DNA of 64,000 bases from Dictyobacter aurantiacus. GTDB lineage: Bacteria; Chloroflexota; Ktedonobacteria; Ktedonobacterales; Ktedonobacteraceae. Numbering within the stretch: position 1 is the first letter of the stretch; every line of letters begins with the position of its first letter. Shown here piece after piece: positions 54,843-63,047 of this stretch. The notes under the pieces are model-generated. The model worked only from the letters and a program-made list of their open reading frames with translations. It was not told the origin of the DNA and did no database searches. The position numbers were made by a program, and so were the translations under genes. The DNA lies in contig NZ_BIFQ01000002.1 in NCBI RefSeq assembly GCF_003967515.1, forward strand, positions 2,418,001-2,482,000. The letters run 5' to 3'.

Positions 54843-55183
54843 TGGTCACTGTTTCCTCTCTTTTGAGGGGCCGGCTATTCATTCCAGAAGATGAACAGCT
54901 TACAGCTGTATTCAGCGGCGTTCCCCGATGTTGTGTTACAGCAGGCCCTGCGAATTGATTATCTCTACAGGGATGTACGTGCTGAGGTTACAGTGGCATC
55001 TTTTATGACTCCGGAAACTCAACCTGAGCCACTTGGATCTCCCGGCTGATGGGAATGTACCGCTTTGTTGCTCACGCCCTCAGGATGAAATAGTAATTGA
55101 TCTCTGACCTTATAACCAGAGGGGGGATGAAGCGTTTCAGGCTTCATCCCCCCTCTGGTTATTCAATGCGCGATGCAAGGATG
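54843..55183. other. intergenic region with terminator
   Basis: A 341-base gap between two lipoprotein genes on the minus strand. It holds the 22-bp stem-loop at 55112-55162; between 54843 and 55110 I see no gene. The promoter of the COG4315 gene is expected here. Confidence 0.45.
55112..55162. terminator. 22-bp perfect stem-loop after the BNR lipoprotein gene
   Basis: Arms 55112-55133 and 55141-55162 (ATAACCAGAGGGGGGATGAA type) with a 7-base loop, 22 bases beyond the stop codon at 55184. No T-run outside the stem. Confidence 0.8.
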
Positions 55184-56440
55184 TTATTGAATGGTGTACT
55201 GTACCTGCTGCCAGGTCTGCCCTCCATCAGTGGTGTGGTAGAGTGATTGGCTAGAGACACCCCAGCCGGTGCTGGTGTCGGTAAAGCTTAAGGCCAGCAG
55301 GTTGTAGGCGGCATTGGATGCGACGTTCCAGTGGTCGCCACCGTCAGTGGTGCGATAAAGTTTGCCGGTTTGGGTATCGGTTGCCCAGGCATGGTTTGCA
55401 TCCAGGACGTAGGTGTTGCTGGCCGCGATGTGAGCCACGCTTGTCTGTACCCAGTGCTGACCGCCATCACTTGAACGATAGAGGACCAGCAGGTTAGGAT
55501 TATCCTGAGCGCTGACGTTGACCGGCATGACAACGGTATTGCCAAAGAAGACTGGTGGCTGCGAGTTATTGTTGATCGTGTCATAGCCGCCCAGAAGGTG
55601 CGGTAGAGACAGCATCTGCCAGGTTCTTCCTCCGTTCTGCGTGAGGGCGATCGAAGGAACCGAATTATCACCACCCGCGCCCAGATTGCCGGTCGCGATC
55701 CCGGTCTGTGAGTCTTTCAACGAGATGCCGGTGACATAGCCCAGGCTGAGTCCGCTGGAGTCGGCATTACTGGAGAGCTGCGTCCAGGTCTGGCCGCCAT
55801 CTGTTGAATGCCAGATGTCTGATCCGGCATGACCGGCGCCAGGCGTGCTGGAAGCCTCAAGCCATCCCTCCTGCGCATTCAAAAAGTGAGGCATATCGAT
55901 GATCGACACCCGTGGGTCGTTGATCTTTGAGCTCTGCCAGTTAGTGCCACCCGTGCTGGTGCGCAGGATAGTGATGCCCGCGCCCTCCTGCATATTGGCT
56001 GGAGGAATGGCGATCCATGCGTACTGACCATTCATGAAGGTAGCTTTGGCGTCCTTGTTGAGGCCCGCATTAGCTGGTGTTACATCTTTCCAATGGGCAC
56101 CACCATCAGATGTTCTCAGAATAGAGCTGGCGGTCAGCGCCCAGCCGTTCTGTGTGTCAAGCATGCGGATTGCTGTCAGAGGCACGGTTGGTTTGTTGTT
56201 GCCTCCGCTGTTGGATCCTGTAGAGCTTGAATCTACTGTTGTTGTGCTGGACGAGGTCGGAGTTGCGTTCCCCTGTGCCGTCGCGGTTAGTGTCGTTCCT
56301 GCCGATGGCGTTGATGCTGATGAGCCCGCATTGCTACAGGCGGATAGCAGCAAGACCAGTGCCAGAGACAGGAATAGTGGTAGCGCTGTTACTTTGAATG
56401 CTCGTCCTCTATTTAACTTCACCATAGAGTATTTAATCAT
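55184..56440 (-). CDS. lipoprotein with BNR/Ycf48-like beta-propeller
   Basis: Surface lipoprotein, 418 aa. Signal peptide with lipobox LLSAC, a Ser/Thr-rich tether to about residue 80, then a propeller with repeated Asp-box motifs (TSDGGAHWKDVTP, STDGGQTWTQLSS, QNGGRTWQML, SSDGGQHWVQTS, TTDGGDHWNV, TTDGGQTWQQV). It resembles the photosystem II assembly factor Ycf48/BNR group by fold only; there is no photosynthesis context. Probably binds a ligand or protein outside the membrane. I chose ATG 56440 (GGAAG upstream) over codons further up. Confidence 0.87.
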   Translation of the reverse strand: MIKYSMVKLNRGRAFKVTALPLFLSLALVLLLSACSNAGSSASTPSAGTTLTATAQGNATPTSSSTTTVDSSSTGSNSGGNNKPTVPLTAIRMLDTQNGWALTASSILRTSDGGAHWKDVTPANAGLNKDAKATFMNGQYAWIAIPPANMQEGAGITILRTSTGGTNWQSSKINDPRVSIIDMPHFLNAQEGWLEASSTPGAGHAGSDIWHSTDGGQTWTQLSSNADSSGLSLGYVTGISLKDSQTGIATGNLGAGGDNSVPSIALTQNGGRTWQMLSLPHLLGGYDTINNNSQPPVFFGNTVVMPVNVSAQDNPNLLVLYRSSDGGQHWVQTSVAHIAASNTYVLDANHAWATDTQTGKLYRTTDGGDHWNVASNAAYNLLALSFTDTSTGWGVSSQSLYHTTDGGQTWQQVQYTIQ

Positions 56441-56822
56441 CTCTCTCTTCTTCCTATATTTCGCATGTCGCATTATAAGAATAATACCTTGCCTGGTAGT
56501 ACCCTCTAAGGATACTTCCCAGAATACTCACACCCGGTTAGTATGTACAATAAAAGTGAAGATGCATCATCCTTTACAGATAGAATGATGCATCTTCACG
56601 TGTAATAATTGCTCTTATAATGTGGAACAGTTCACAGTGTGATGTAATCCACAATGTAGACACGCTGAGGATGGGCCGGAAAGTTACAACACTCGGTATA
56701 ATGGGAGCGATATACAACTTTCCGGCAAACCAGGTTTATAGCTTGACTGTGGAATGTCAAAAAAGAGCCCTGCTCTATGTGCGAGATAGAGCAGAGCTAT
56801 GGGTACAGGGGAGGTGACGAGA
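56441..56822. other. intergenic region with several inverted repeats
   Basis: A 382-base gap. It contains a 15-bp stem at 56556-56570/56585-56599 (GTGAAGATGCATCAT arm), an 11-base exact inverted repeat GCCGGAAAGTT at 56675-56685/56716-56726 with TATAAT (56697-56702) in its spacer, and the transporter terminator at 56755-56798. An open frame 56620-56817 is not convincing. Confidence 0.55.
56755..56798 (-). terminator. rho-independent terminator of the first MHS transporter gene
   Basis: A 13-bp stem with one mismatch (56766-56778 with 56786-56798, CTGCTCTAT core, 7-base loop). On the minus strand it is followed by CTTTTTTGAC. Confidence 0.8.
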
Positions 56823-58232
56823 TTAATCTTCGGCGGCCAGAATCAGCATGTCAGAAGAGATCTTGTCTTCTTCGACGCTGGAGATATCGGCATGCGTCAG
56901 TTCTTTGAGGCCGAGCACCGACGCGAATGAGATCACCGCCAGGATAACCATGTAGATCGAGACGGCCTGCCAGGAGCCGGAGCCGATGTTGAGGACGACA
57001 CCATTGAGTCCCAGGGCCGACAGATTGGTTTTGCCGTTGAGCAGCAGTAGCGCGATAATCGGGGCCAGGCCACCGGCCAGCGGGGCGGCCAGTTGATAGC
57101 CAAGTGAGGCGCCACTGTAGCGCGAGCGCGTGCTGAAGCGTTCGGCGATCATCGCGGCCTGTGGACCATAGACCCAGGAATGGAAGATGGCCAGCGACAG
57201 AACAACTGCGACTACAAAGAGTGCTGTTGAGCCGCTATTCATTAATAAGAAGTATGGGAAGGCGAAGGCCGCCATCAGTATGCAGCCGATCAAGTACCAG
57301 CGACGGCGTCCAATGCGGTCCGAGAGCGCGCCAAAGATGGGAATGGTGATCATCTCCAGCACGGCGGCGACCACGATACTATTGAGGATCATCGTTTTGT
57401 TGAGGAGCAGCTTATCTACCCCATAGGTGACCACGAACGTGGCGAAGAGATAGAATGGCGCCTGTTCAACGAAGCGTGAACCCGCGCTGAGCAAGATCTC
57501 AGGCGTGCTATGGCGGAACGCGTGCGCCAGAGGCGCCTCAGCCTCGCGCTTTTGCTCTTTGACCCTCGCGAAGAGCGGGGTCTCCATGACGCGCAGGCGA
57601 ATGTAGAGGCCGATCAGGATAAGTAGAGCGCTGACAAAGAAGGGGATGCGCCAGCCCCAGGACAGAAAGCTCGCGTTGCCCATCGCTGACTGGACGATAT
57701 CCACCACGATCGTCGAGAGGGCCAATCCCAGTGGAGCGCCAAGCTGTGGCCAGCTGGCCCAGTAGCCGCGTCTGCTCTTATGCCCGTATTCCATCGCCAG
57801 CAGGACCGAGCCGCCCCATTCTCCGCCGACTCCCAGTCCCTGGCAGAGGCGCATCAGAGTAACCAGCAGGGCCGCGAACACACTGAGGGTGGCGTAGCCG
57901 GGCAGGATGCCGATGATAAAAGTGGAGACGCCCATCAGCAGCAGGGTAGCTACCAGCGTCGATTTACGCCCGATGCGGTCTCCCAGGTGTCCAAATAGAG
58001 CGCCACCAAAGGGGCGAGCGATAAAACCAACCAGAAAGGTTAACAATGAGAGCAGGGTACCGACAACGTGATCGGAGGCAGGAAAAAAGAGTTTTGGAAA
58101 TACTAATGCGGCCATCGTGCCATAGAGGAAAAAATCATACCATTCGATGGCTGTGCCCACCGTACTGGAGATAATGACCGTACGCATCTGTTGTGGGGTT
58201 GGTTCATCCATCGATGCTATATTCGTGCTCAT
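56823..58232 (-). CDS. MHS-family (metabolite:H+ symporter) MFS transporter
   Basis: Inner-membrane symporter, 469 aa, about 12 segments. MHS signatures: GTAIEWYDFFLYGTMAALVF in segment 1, GALFGHLGDRIGRKSTLV, and GGEWGGSVLLAMEYGHKSRRG. Relatives carry organic acids such as citrate, shikimate, alpha-ketoglutarate or proline/betaine; the substrate is unknown. It lies 114 bases downstream of a paralogue on the same strand, so the two may be cotranscribed or arose by tandem duplication. Confidence 0.92.
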   Translation of the reverse strand: MSTNIASMDEPTPQQMRTVIISSTVGTAIEWYDFFLYGTMAALVFPKLFFPASDHVVGTLLSLLTFLVGFIARPFGGALFGHLGDRIGRKSTLVATLLLMGVSTFIIGILPGYATLSVFAALLVTLMRLCQGLGVGGEWGGSVLLAMEYGHKSRRGYWASWPQLGAPLGLALSTIVVDIVQSAMGNASFLSWGWRIPFFVSALLILIGLYIRLRVMETPLFARVKEQKREAEAPLAHAFRHSTPEILLSAGSRFVEQAPFYLFATFVVTYGVDKLLLNKTMILNSIVVAAVLEMITIPIFGALSDRIGRRRWYLIGCILMAAFAFPYFLLMNSGSTALFVVAVVLSLAIFHSWVYGPQAAMIAERFSTRSRYSGASLGYQLAAPLAGGLAPIIALLLLNGKTNLSALGLNGVVLNIGSGSWQAVSIYMVILAVISFASVLGLKELTHADISSVEEDKISSDMLILAAED

Positions 58233-58289
58233 AATAGTCCTCCTTTGGATTACACTTCAGGTTGAAAAGGCCATATTCCTGAGATCAGA

Positions 58290-58313
58290 AGGTGCATCTT
58301 CGTTGATGCACCT
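58290..58313. other. small hairpin between the two MHS genes
   Basis: A 9-bp stem AGGTGCATC/GATGCACCT (58290-58298, 58305-58313) with loop TTCGTT. It has the GGTGCA core found in several long hairpins here. Confidence 0.6.
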
Positions 58314-58346
58314 GGCACTATGTCGTATGAACTGCACCTCCTTTCG

Positions 58347-59687
58347 CTATGCCGGATCTTCAACCGCTGCCCGGCCTGTATAATCCTTCAGATAGAGCGC
58401 TGCCAGCAGCGAGATCAGGGCCATCACGATCACATACAGGGCGATGAGTACCCAGACCGGGTAGTTCGCGTTGAAGGGCTGTACCCGGCCGAGGAGATAC
58501 GTCGCGATGATCGGGGCGGGTCCGCCAGCGATGATCGACGCGAGCTGATAGCCAAGGGTTGCACCCGTATAGCGAAATTGCGTTGGAAAGCGTTCCGCGA
58601 TCAAGGCCGCCTGGGGTCCATAGAGGCAGGCATGGCAGCCTCCCAGCGAGAACGCGATCGCCAGCATGATCAACACGGGATTGCCGGTATTAAAAAATAA
58701 AAAGTAAGGGAAGGCCCAGGCGCACATCAGCAGCGCCCCATATATGGTAACCTGTCGCCGCCCAAAGCGATCCGAGAGCGCGCCTGTGATGGGAATGGTA
58801 ACGCAGGCCACCAACGAGGCCAGGATCAGACCTCGATAGAGCAACGCTGCTTCCCAATGTAGCGTCGCGACGCCATACGAGAGCATAAAGGTCGTAAAAA
58901 TATAGAATGGTGCCTGCTCTCCCGAACGCACCAGCGCGGAAAGCAGGATTTCTCGCCAGTAGCCGCGCCATATCTGGCGCACGATACTTTGTGACCGCTG
59001 CCGTTCCTGAACGCGTAAAAAAGCGGTTGTTTCAGGGATGCGTAGTCGGATATAGAGTCCTACCAGCAGCAACATTGTGCTCAAGAGAAACGGCATGCGC
59101 CAGCCCACGCTTTGAAATGCCTCCCCAGGATAGAGATTTTTAAAGAGCAGCAGCGAAGCGACAGACAGTCCCAGACCTACAAAGGCGCCCGTCTGCGGCC
59201 AGCTAGTCAAGAAGCCCCGCCGTTGCGGATTGCCAAACTCCATCGTCAGCAGGACCGAGCCACCCCATTCGCCGCCGACCCCCACGCCCTGTAAAAAACG
59301 CAGCAGCGCCAGCAGCAGCGGGGCCAGTATTCCGATTGTCTTATAGCCTGGGAGCACCCCGATTAACATCGTCGCGATGCCGATCAGGAGCAGCGTAGTG
59401 GCCAGCGTCGGCTTACGTCCAACCCGGTCGCCAAAGCGACCAAAGAAGACGCTGCCCAGCGGTCGCGCTACGAAGCCCACGAAATTGGTCGTAAACGAAG
59501 CGATCACGCCCACATAGGAATTGAAACCCGGAAAGAACACGGCGGGAAATACCGTCATGGACAGAAAACCATAATAGAAAAAATCCAACCACTCGATCGC
59601 GGAGCCGATCGTGCTGGCCGCGATGATTGGCGCCATCGACTCATCTCTGGTGGTATCCTCGGCGGTATCGAAACGCAGAGTTGTCAT
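58347..59687 (-). CDS. MHS-family (metabolite:H+ symporter) MFS transporter, second copy
   Basis: Inner-membrane symporter, 446 aa, with the same signatures as its neighbour: GSAIEWLDFFYYGFLSMTVF, GSVFFGRFGDRVGRKPTLA and GGEWGGSVLLTMEFG. The pair is similar but clearly diverged, suggesting different substrates. It is the upstream gene of the pair, divergent from the sensor kinase gene, which suggests that the two-component system senses the transported compound. Confidence 0.92.
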   Translation of the reverse strand: MTTLRFDTAEDTTRDESMAPIIAASTIGSAIEWLDFFYYGFLSMTVFPAVFFPGFNSYVGVIASFTTNFVGFVARPLGSVFFGRFGDRVGRKPTLATTLLLIGIATMLIGVLPGYKTIGILAPLLLALLRFLQGVGVGGEWGGSVLLTMEFGNPQRRGFLTSWPQTGAFVGLGLSVASLLLFKNLYPGEAFQSVGWRMPFLLSTMLLLVGLYIRLRIPETTAFLRVQERQRSQSIVRQIWRGYWREILLSALVRSGEQAPFYIFTTFMLSYGVATLHWEAALLYRGLILASLVACVTIPITGALSDRFGRRQVTIYGALLMCAWAFPYFLFFNTGNPVLIMLAIAFSLGGCHACLYGPQAALIAERFPTQFRYTGATLGYQLASIIAGGPAPIIATYLLGRVQPFNANYPVWVLIALYVIVMALISLLAALYLKDYTGRAAVEDPA

Positions 59688-59900
59688 TGAACCTCCCTGT
59701 TTTACGTACTGCCTTTAGGATATCGCAAGGTTTACGGGTAAGTATACGGGCGGCGAGTAACAAAGCCGTAAACGGAAGATAGGTTGGCGTAAACAAAAAT
59801 ATAAATATTTTTGGAGGTGGGGAAGCAAAGAGTTGAATTGCTCGTCATATTGACGCATACTATAACCACTGAGGCACAGTTTCTTGAGCGAGGCCGAACC

Positions 59901-62168
59901 ATGCTGAAAATACTGGAACGCAAAATTACCCTGCAGTTACTCGTCTTCTATGGCCTGTTTGTGATTCCGCTGGTGCTGGGCGGAGCCGAGCTCTATTTTT
60001 TTCAATACGATGCCCTGCAGCAGAGCGCGCAGCAATCGGACCTGAGTCTGGCTCAGGCGCTAGCTCAGGATGTTGAGACCTATGTGCAGGGAACGGTGAA
60101 GGAAGTGAAGGAGCAGGCTCTGAGTCCTGCCGCGTCCCAGCTCAACCTCACGCAACTCGCCGCCCAATTCAGCATTTCTACCCGCGTCCACTCCGAGATT
60201 GGCCAGTATCGCGTCTATAACGCGAGGGGCAAGTTATTGCTCACCTATCCACAGTTCAGTTCCAGTCAGCCTCCAGATGTCAGTATCGCCTCATATGCGC
60301 GGCAGCTGCATGATTCCCAGCAGGGCTATCTGCTCATAGAACGCAGCGATCAGCTGACCCATAGCTATAGCGTGGCGCTGGCGACTCCCATTCTCAATAA
60401 CCAGCATCAGTTGGTTGGCATGATCATGCTGACCCTGCAGCAGCAACAGTTAGATCCCCATCTGCGATCCGTGCAGGAGCAGGTGCACAACAGCGGTGAG
60501 ATGCGCATCTGGATCATGGATAAGCAGGGCATCTCCATCGTCAACGCGCCAGGGACGTCCGCCAGTGTCCCTTTGGTGCAGAGCATTCCTGGTCTGGGTA
60601 ATGCCCTGCATGGTAAGCCGGGCAACGTCATTGCCAGGGAAGAGGGGCGCGACTGGCTCTATAGCTATGTGCCGATTCGCGAAACCGATTGGACGGTCGC
60701 GGTCGGCCGACCGGTTGATGAGACATTTGCTACCGTCGTCAGCTTTCAGCATAGTTTGATTCTGGCCTTGATCATGCTGCTGGTTGGCGCCAGCGTCTTC
60801 TGGTTTGTCATGCACGGCTGGGTGGTGGCCCCCATCTCCAGACTGGCCCAGGCCGCGGCCCTGATCAAGCCTGACCAGGCCAGGAAGGTAACCGATCACC
60901 GCTTGCTGGTGCGCGAGAAGAGTCGCAAAGATGAGATCGGGCGGCTGATGAACGCCTTCTCCGAGATGGAAGAGGAGATCCATACGCTGTTTCGCAAAAG
61001 CGACGAGCAGAGCTATACGCGTCTACAAACGCTGGATGCCCTGCTCGGGAGCATGGACGAGGGGGTGCTGCTGGAAGATCCTACCGGAGAGGTCGTCTAC
61101 GCCAATCAGCGCTTCACGCAGTTTGTTGGTATGTCGACCCCCGGCATTGACGAGGACGCCTTTCAGCGCCAGCATCTGACTGAGCGTATGGAGGCTCTGA
61201 TAGAGAAGCCAGAGGTATATCGAGAAGCATTGCGCCATGCCGATGGCGGCAGTGGTCCTCAGACGATAGAGTTTCAGGTGCATGGCTACTATAATCAACT
61301 CGGCCAACTCGTTCCCTCGCGGCGCCACATCCGCATGCGCCTGTTCCAGGTACGCGATAAGGCGGGCCAGGTCATCGGGCACGGCAAGCTCATGCGTGAT
61401 GTTACCCGACAGAACGAGGCCGAGCGCGTCAAGCAGAATCTCCTGGCAATCGTCTCGCACGAATTGCGCACACCATTGACCTCCATCAAAGGCTATGCCA
61501 CCAGCCTGTTGGAGACCGACGTCGAGGTGGATGAAGCCACGCAACGCGACTTCTTGCTTCGTATAGTCGAAGAGGAGGACCGCATGGCTGAGTTAGTGAC
61601 CAGCCTGCTGGAGATGTCACAACTGGAGGCTGGCACCCTTAAGCTTTCACCCAGTCTGTGCCGGCTGGATATCTTGTTCAACAGGGTCATCGAAAGCGAC
61701 GAGAACAGGCAGCTGCAGATACGGCTCTCGCTGCCTGAAGAAGTGCCGGTCGTCTATATCGATCAGCGCCGTATAGAGATGGTCCTGCGCAACCTTCTGG
61801 AGAACGCCAGGCGCTATGCGGGCGCGCACGCCGAGATAATTATTGCCGTGCGCTACACGCAGGAAACAGGGGAGAGCGGGATCTGTGTGAGCCTGGAGGA
61901 TAATGGCCCTGGCTTGCCAGCCGATCTGACCGAGCGTATTTTTGAAAGCTTCTACCAGGTTGATAGTGGGCGCGAGCGCAGCAGCAGCGGCGTTGGACTG
62001 GGGCTGGCCATCTGCCGTGGGTTTGTGGAGGCCCATGGGGGCCGCATCTGGGCCGAGAACCGTACCGATGGCGCGACTGGCGCCATCTTCCATATCTGGT
62101 TGCCAGCGCGTCTGCTCCATCAGCCCAATGCGCCGTCGCGACCCTTCAAGCTGGAAGAGGTTTTTTAG
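59901..62168 (+). CDS. sensor histidine kinase with dCache-like, HAMP and PAS domains
   Basis: Membrane sensor kinase, 755 aa. Two membrane segments (about 14-34 and 290-312) enclose an external double-Cache-like domain (about 35-288: YVQGTVKEVKEQALSPAASQ, GYLLIERSDQLTHSYSVAL, ETDWTVAVGRPVDETFATVV), the type that binds small organic acids or amino acids. Then HAMP (about 313-370), PAS (about 385-500), HisKA with H520 in IVSHELRTPLTS and the ATPase domain (NLLENARRYAG, LEDNGPGLPAD, GVGLGLAICRG). I chose ATG 59901 (GAGG upstream); the frame starts with a TTG at 59811. It is followed by its response regulator after 24 bases. Confidence 0.94.
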   Translation: MLKILERKITLQLLVFYGLFVIPLVLGGAELYFFQYDALQQSAQQSDLSLAQALAQDVETYVQGTVKEVKEQALSPAASQLNLTQLAAQFSISTRVHSEIGQYRVYNARGKLLLTYPQFSSSQPPDVSIASYARQLHDSQQGYLLIERSDQLTHSYSVALATPILNNQHQLVGMIMLTLQQQQLDPHLRSVQEQVHNSGEMRIWIMDKQGISIVNAPGTSASVPLVQSIPGLGNALHGKPGNVIAREEGRDWLYSYVPIRETDWTVAVGRPVDETFATVVSFQHSLILALIMLLVGASVFWFVMHGWVVAPISRLAQAAALIKPDQARKVTDHRLLVREKSRKDEIGRLMNAFSEMEEEIHTLFRKSDEQSYTRLQTLDALLGSMDEGVLLEDPTGEVVYANQRFTQFVGMSTPGIDEDAFQRQHLTERMEALIEKPEVYREALRHADGGSGPQTIEFQVHGYYNQLGQLVPSRRHIRMRLFQVRDKAGQVIGHGKLMRDVTRQNEAERVKQNLLAIVSHELRTPLTSIKGYATSLLETDVEVDEATQRDFLLRIVEEEDRMAELVTSLLEMSQLEAGTLKLSPSLCRLDILFNRVIESDENRQLQIRLSLPEEVPVVYIDQRRIEMVLRNLLENARRYAGAHAEIIIAVRYTQETGESGICVSLEDNGPGLPADLTERIFESFYQVDSGRERSSSGVGLGLAICRGFVEAHGGRIWAENRTDGATGAIFHIWLPARLLHQPNAPSRPFKLEEVF

Positions 62169-62192
62169 CACACAAAGAAAGAGTGTCGATGT

Positions 62193-62885
62193 ATGCCACA
62201 GGAAAAGCACATCCTCGTCGTCGATGACGAGCCGGGCATCCAGGATTTTGTGCAGCGCAACCTGGAGCTACGATCCTTCAAAGTCTCGCTGGCTGCTAAT
62301 GGGCTAGAGGCCCTGGCCCTGTTTGAGAAGCATAATTTCGCGCTGGTCATTCTGGATATCATGATGCCGCGCATGGATGGTCTGGAAGTCTGCCGCCGCA
62401 TCCGCCAGAGCAGCACCGTCCCGATCATTATCCTGACCGCTTTGGGAGAGGATGCTGATAAGATCGCGGCCCTTGAACAGGGTGCTGACGACTATCTGAC
62501 CAAGCCCTTCAGTATCGGTGAACTGATGGCGCGCATTAAGGCGGTCCTGCGGCGCAACCACTGGGCCGACCATCCTATCTCAATGGGGACGCGCCGCTTC
62601 GGCAATCTGGAGATCGACTTTGAGCAGCGGCGGGCATGGAAAGATAGCACGCTGGTCAAGCTGTCGCCAACCGAATTTGATCTGCTGCAGGAACTGGCCC
62701 TGCATCCCGGCAAGATTTTTACCCACGAGGCCCTGCTCAGGCGTGTCTGGGGTGCCGAGTATCGCAGCGAGTCTGAATATCTGCGCGTCTACATTGGTCG
62801 CCTGCGCCGTAAGCTTGAAGCGAATCCCTCACAGCCCGCCCACATCCTTACTGAGCCCGGTATTGGCTACTATATGGTCGGCTAA
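62193..62885 (+). CDS. OmpR/PhoB-type response regulator
   Basis: DNA-binding response regulator, 230 aa. Receiver domain: acidic pocket VVDDEPG, phospho-acceptor D55 in LVILDIMMPRMDG, conserved Thr in LTALGED and Lys in DDYLTKPFS. C-terminal winged helix (about 130-228: LSPTEFDLLQELALHPGK, YLRVYIGRLRRKLEA). It partners with the kinase just upstream and probably controls the nearby transporters or the acetoacetyl-CoA synthetase. Confidence 0.95.
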   Translation: MPQEKHILVVDDEPGIQDFVQRNLELRSFKVSLAANGLEALALFEKHNFALVILDIMMPRMDGLEVCRRIRQSSTVPIIILTALGEDADKIAALEQGADDYLTKPFSIGELMARIKAVLRRNHWADHPISMGTRRFGNLEIDFEQRRAWKDSTLVKLSPTEFDLLQELALHPGKIFTHEALLRRVWGAEYRSESEYLRVYIGRLRRKLEANPSQPAHILTEPGIGYYMVG

Positions 62886-62943
62886 ACTTTTCTGGAAATT
62901 TTAAAGATACATATAAATTTTTGCCTGCGCGATCCGCTATAGC

Positions 62944-62996
62944 TTGACAATGCGCCTCAAAATATGATACATGACTCATGCGTCATATTTTGAGGC
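62944..62996 (+). promoter_or_regulatory. promoter-overlapping inverted repeat upstream of acetoacetyl-CoA synthetase
   Basis: A -35 TTGACA (62944-62949) is followed after 16-17 bases by GATACA/ATACAT. A 14-bp exact inverted repeat GCCTCAAAATATGA/TCATATTTTGAGGC (62954-62967, 62983-62996) covers the spacer, the -10 and the start region. This is the position of a repressor operator. A second pair CATG/CATG can form inside. Confidence 0.6.
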
Positions 62997-63047
62997 TATG
63001 GGGCAATGATACTCAACATTTGAACCATGAAGGAGACATGAAGCGCA

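Noticed and set aside
56620-56817. Plus-strand frame of 65 codons between two minus-strand genes
   Set aside because: No ribosome site, and it spans the transporter terminator and an inverted repeat; not protein-like.
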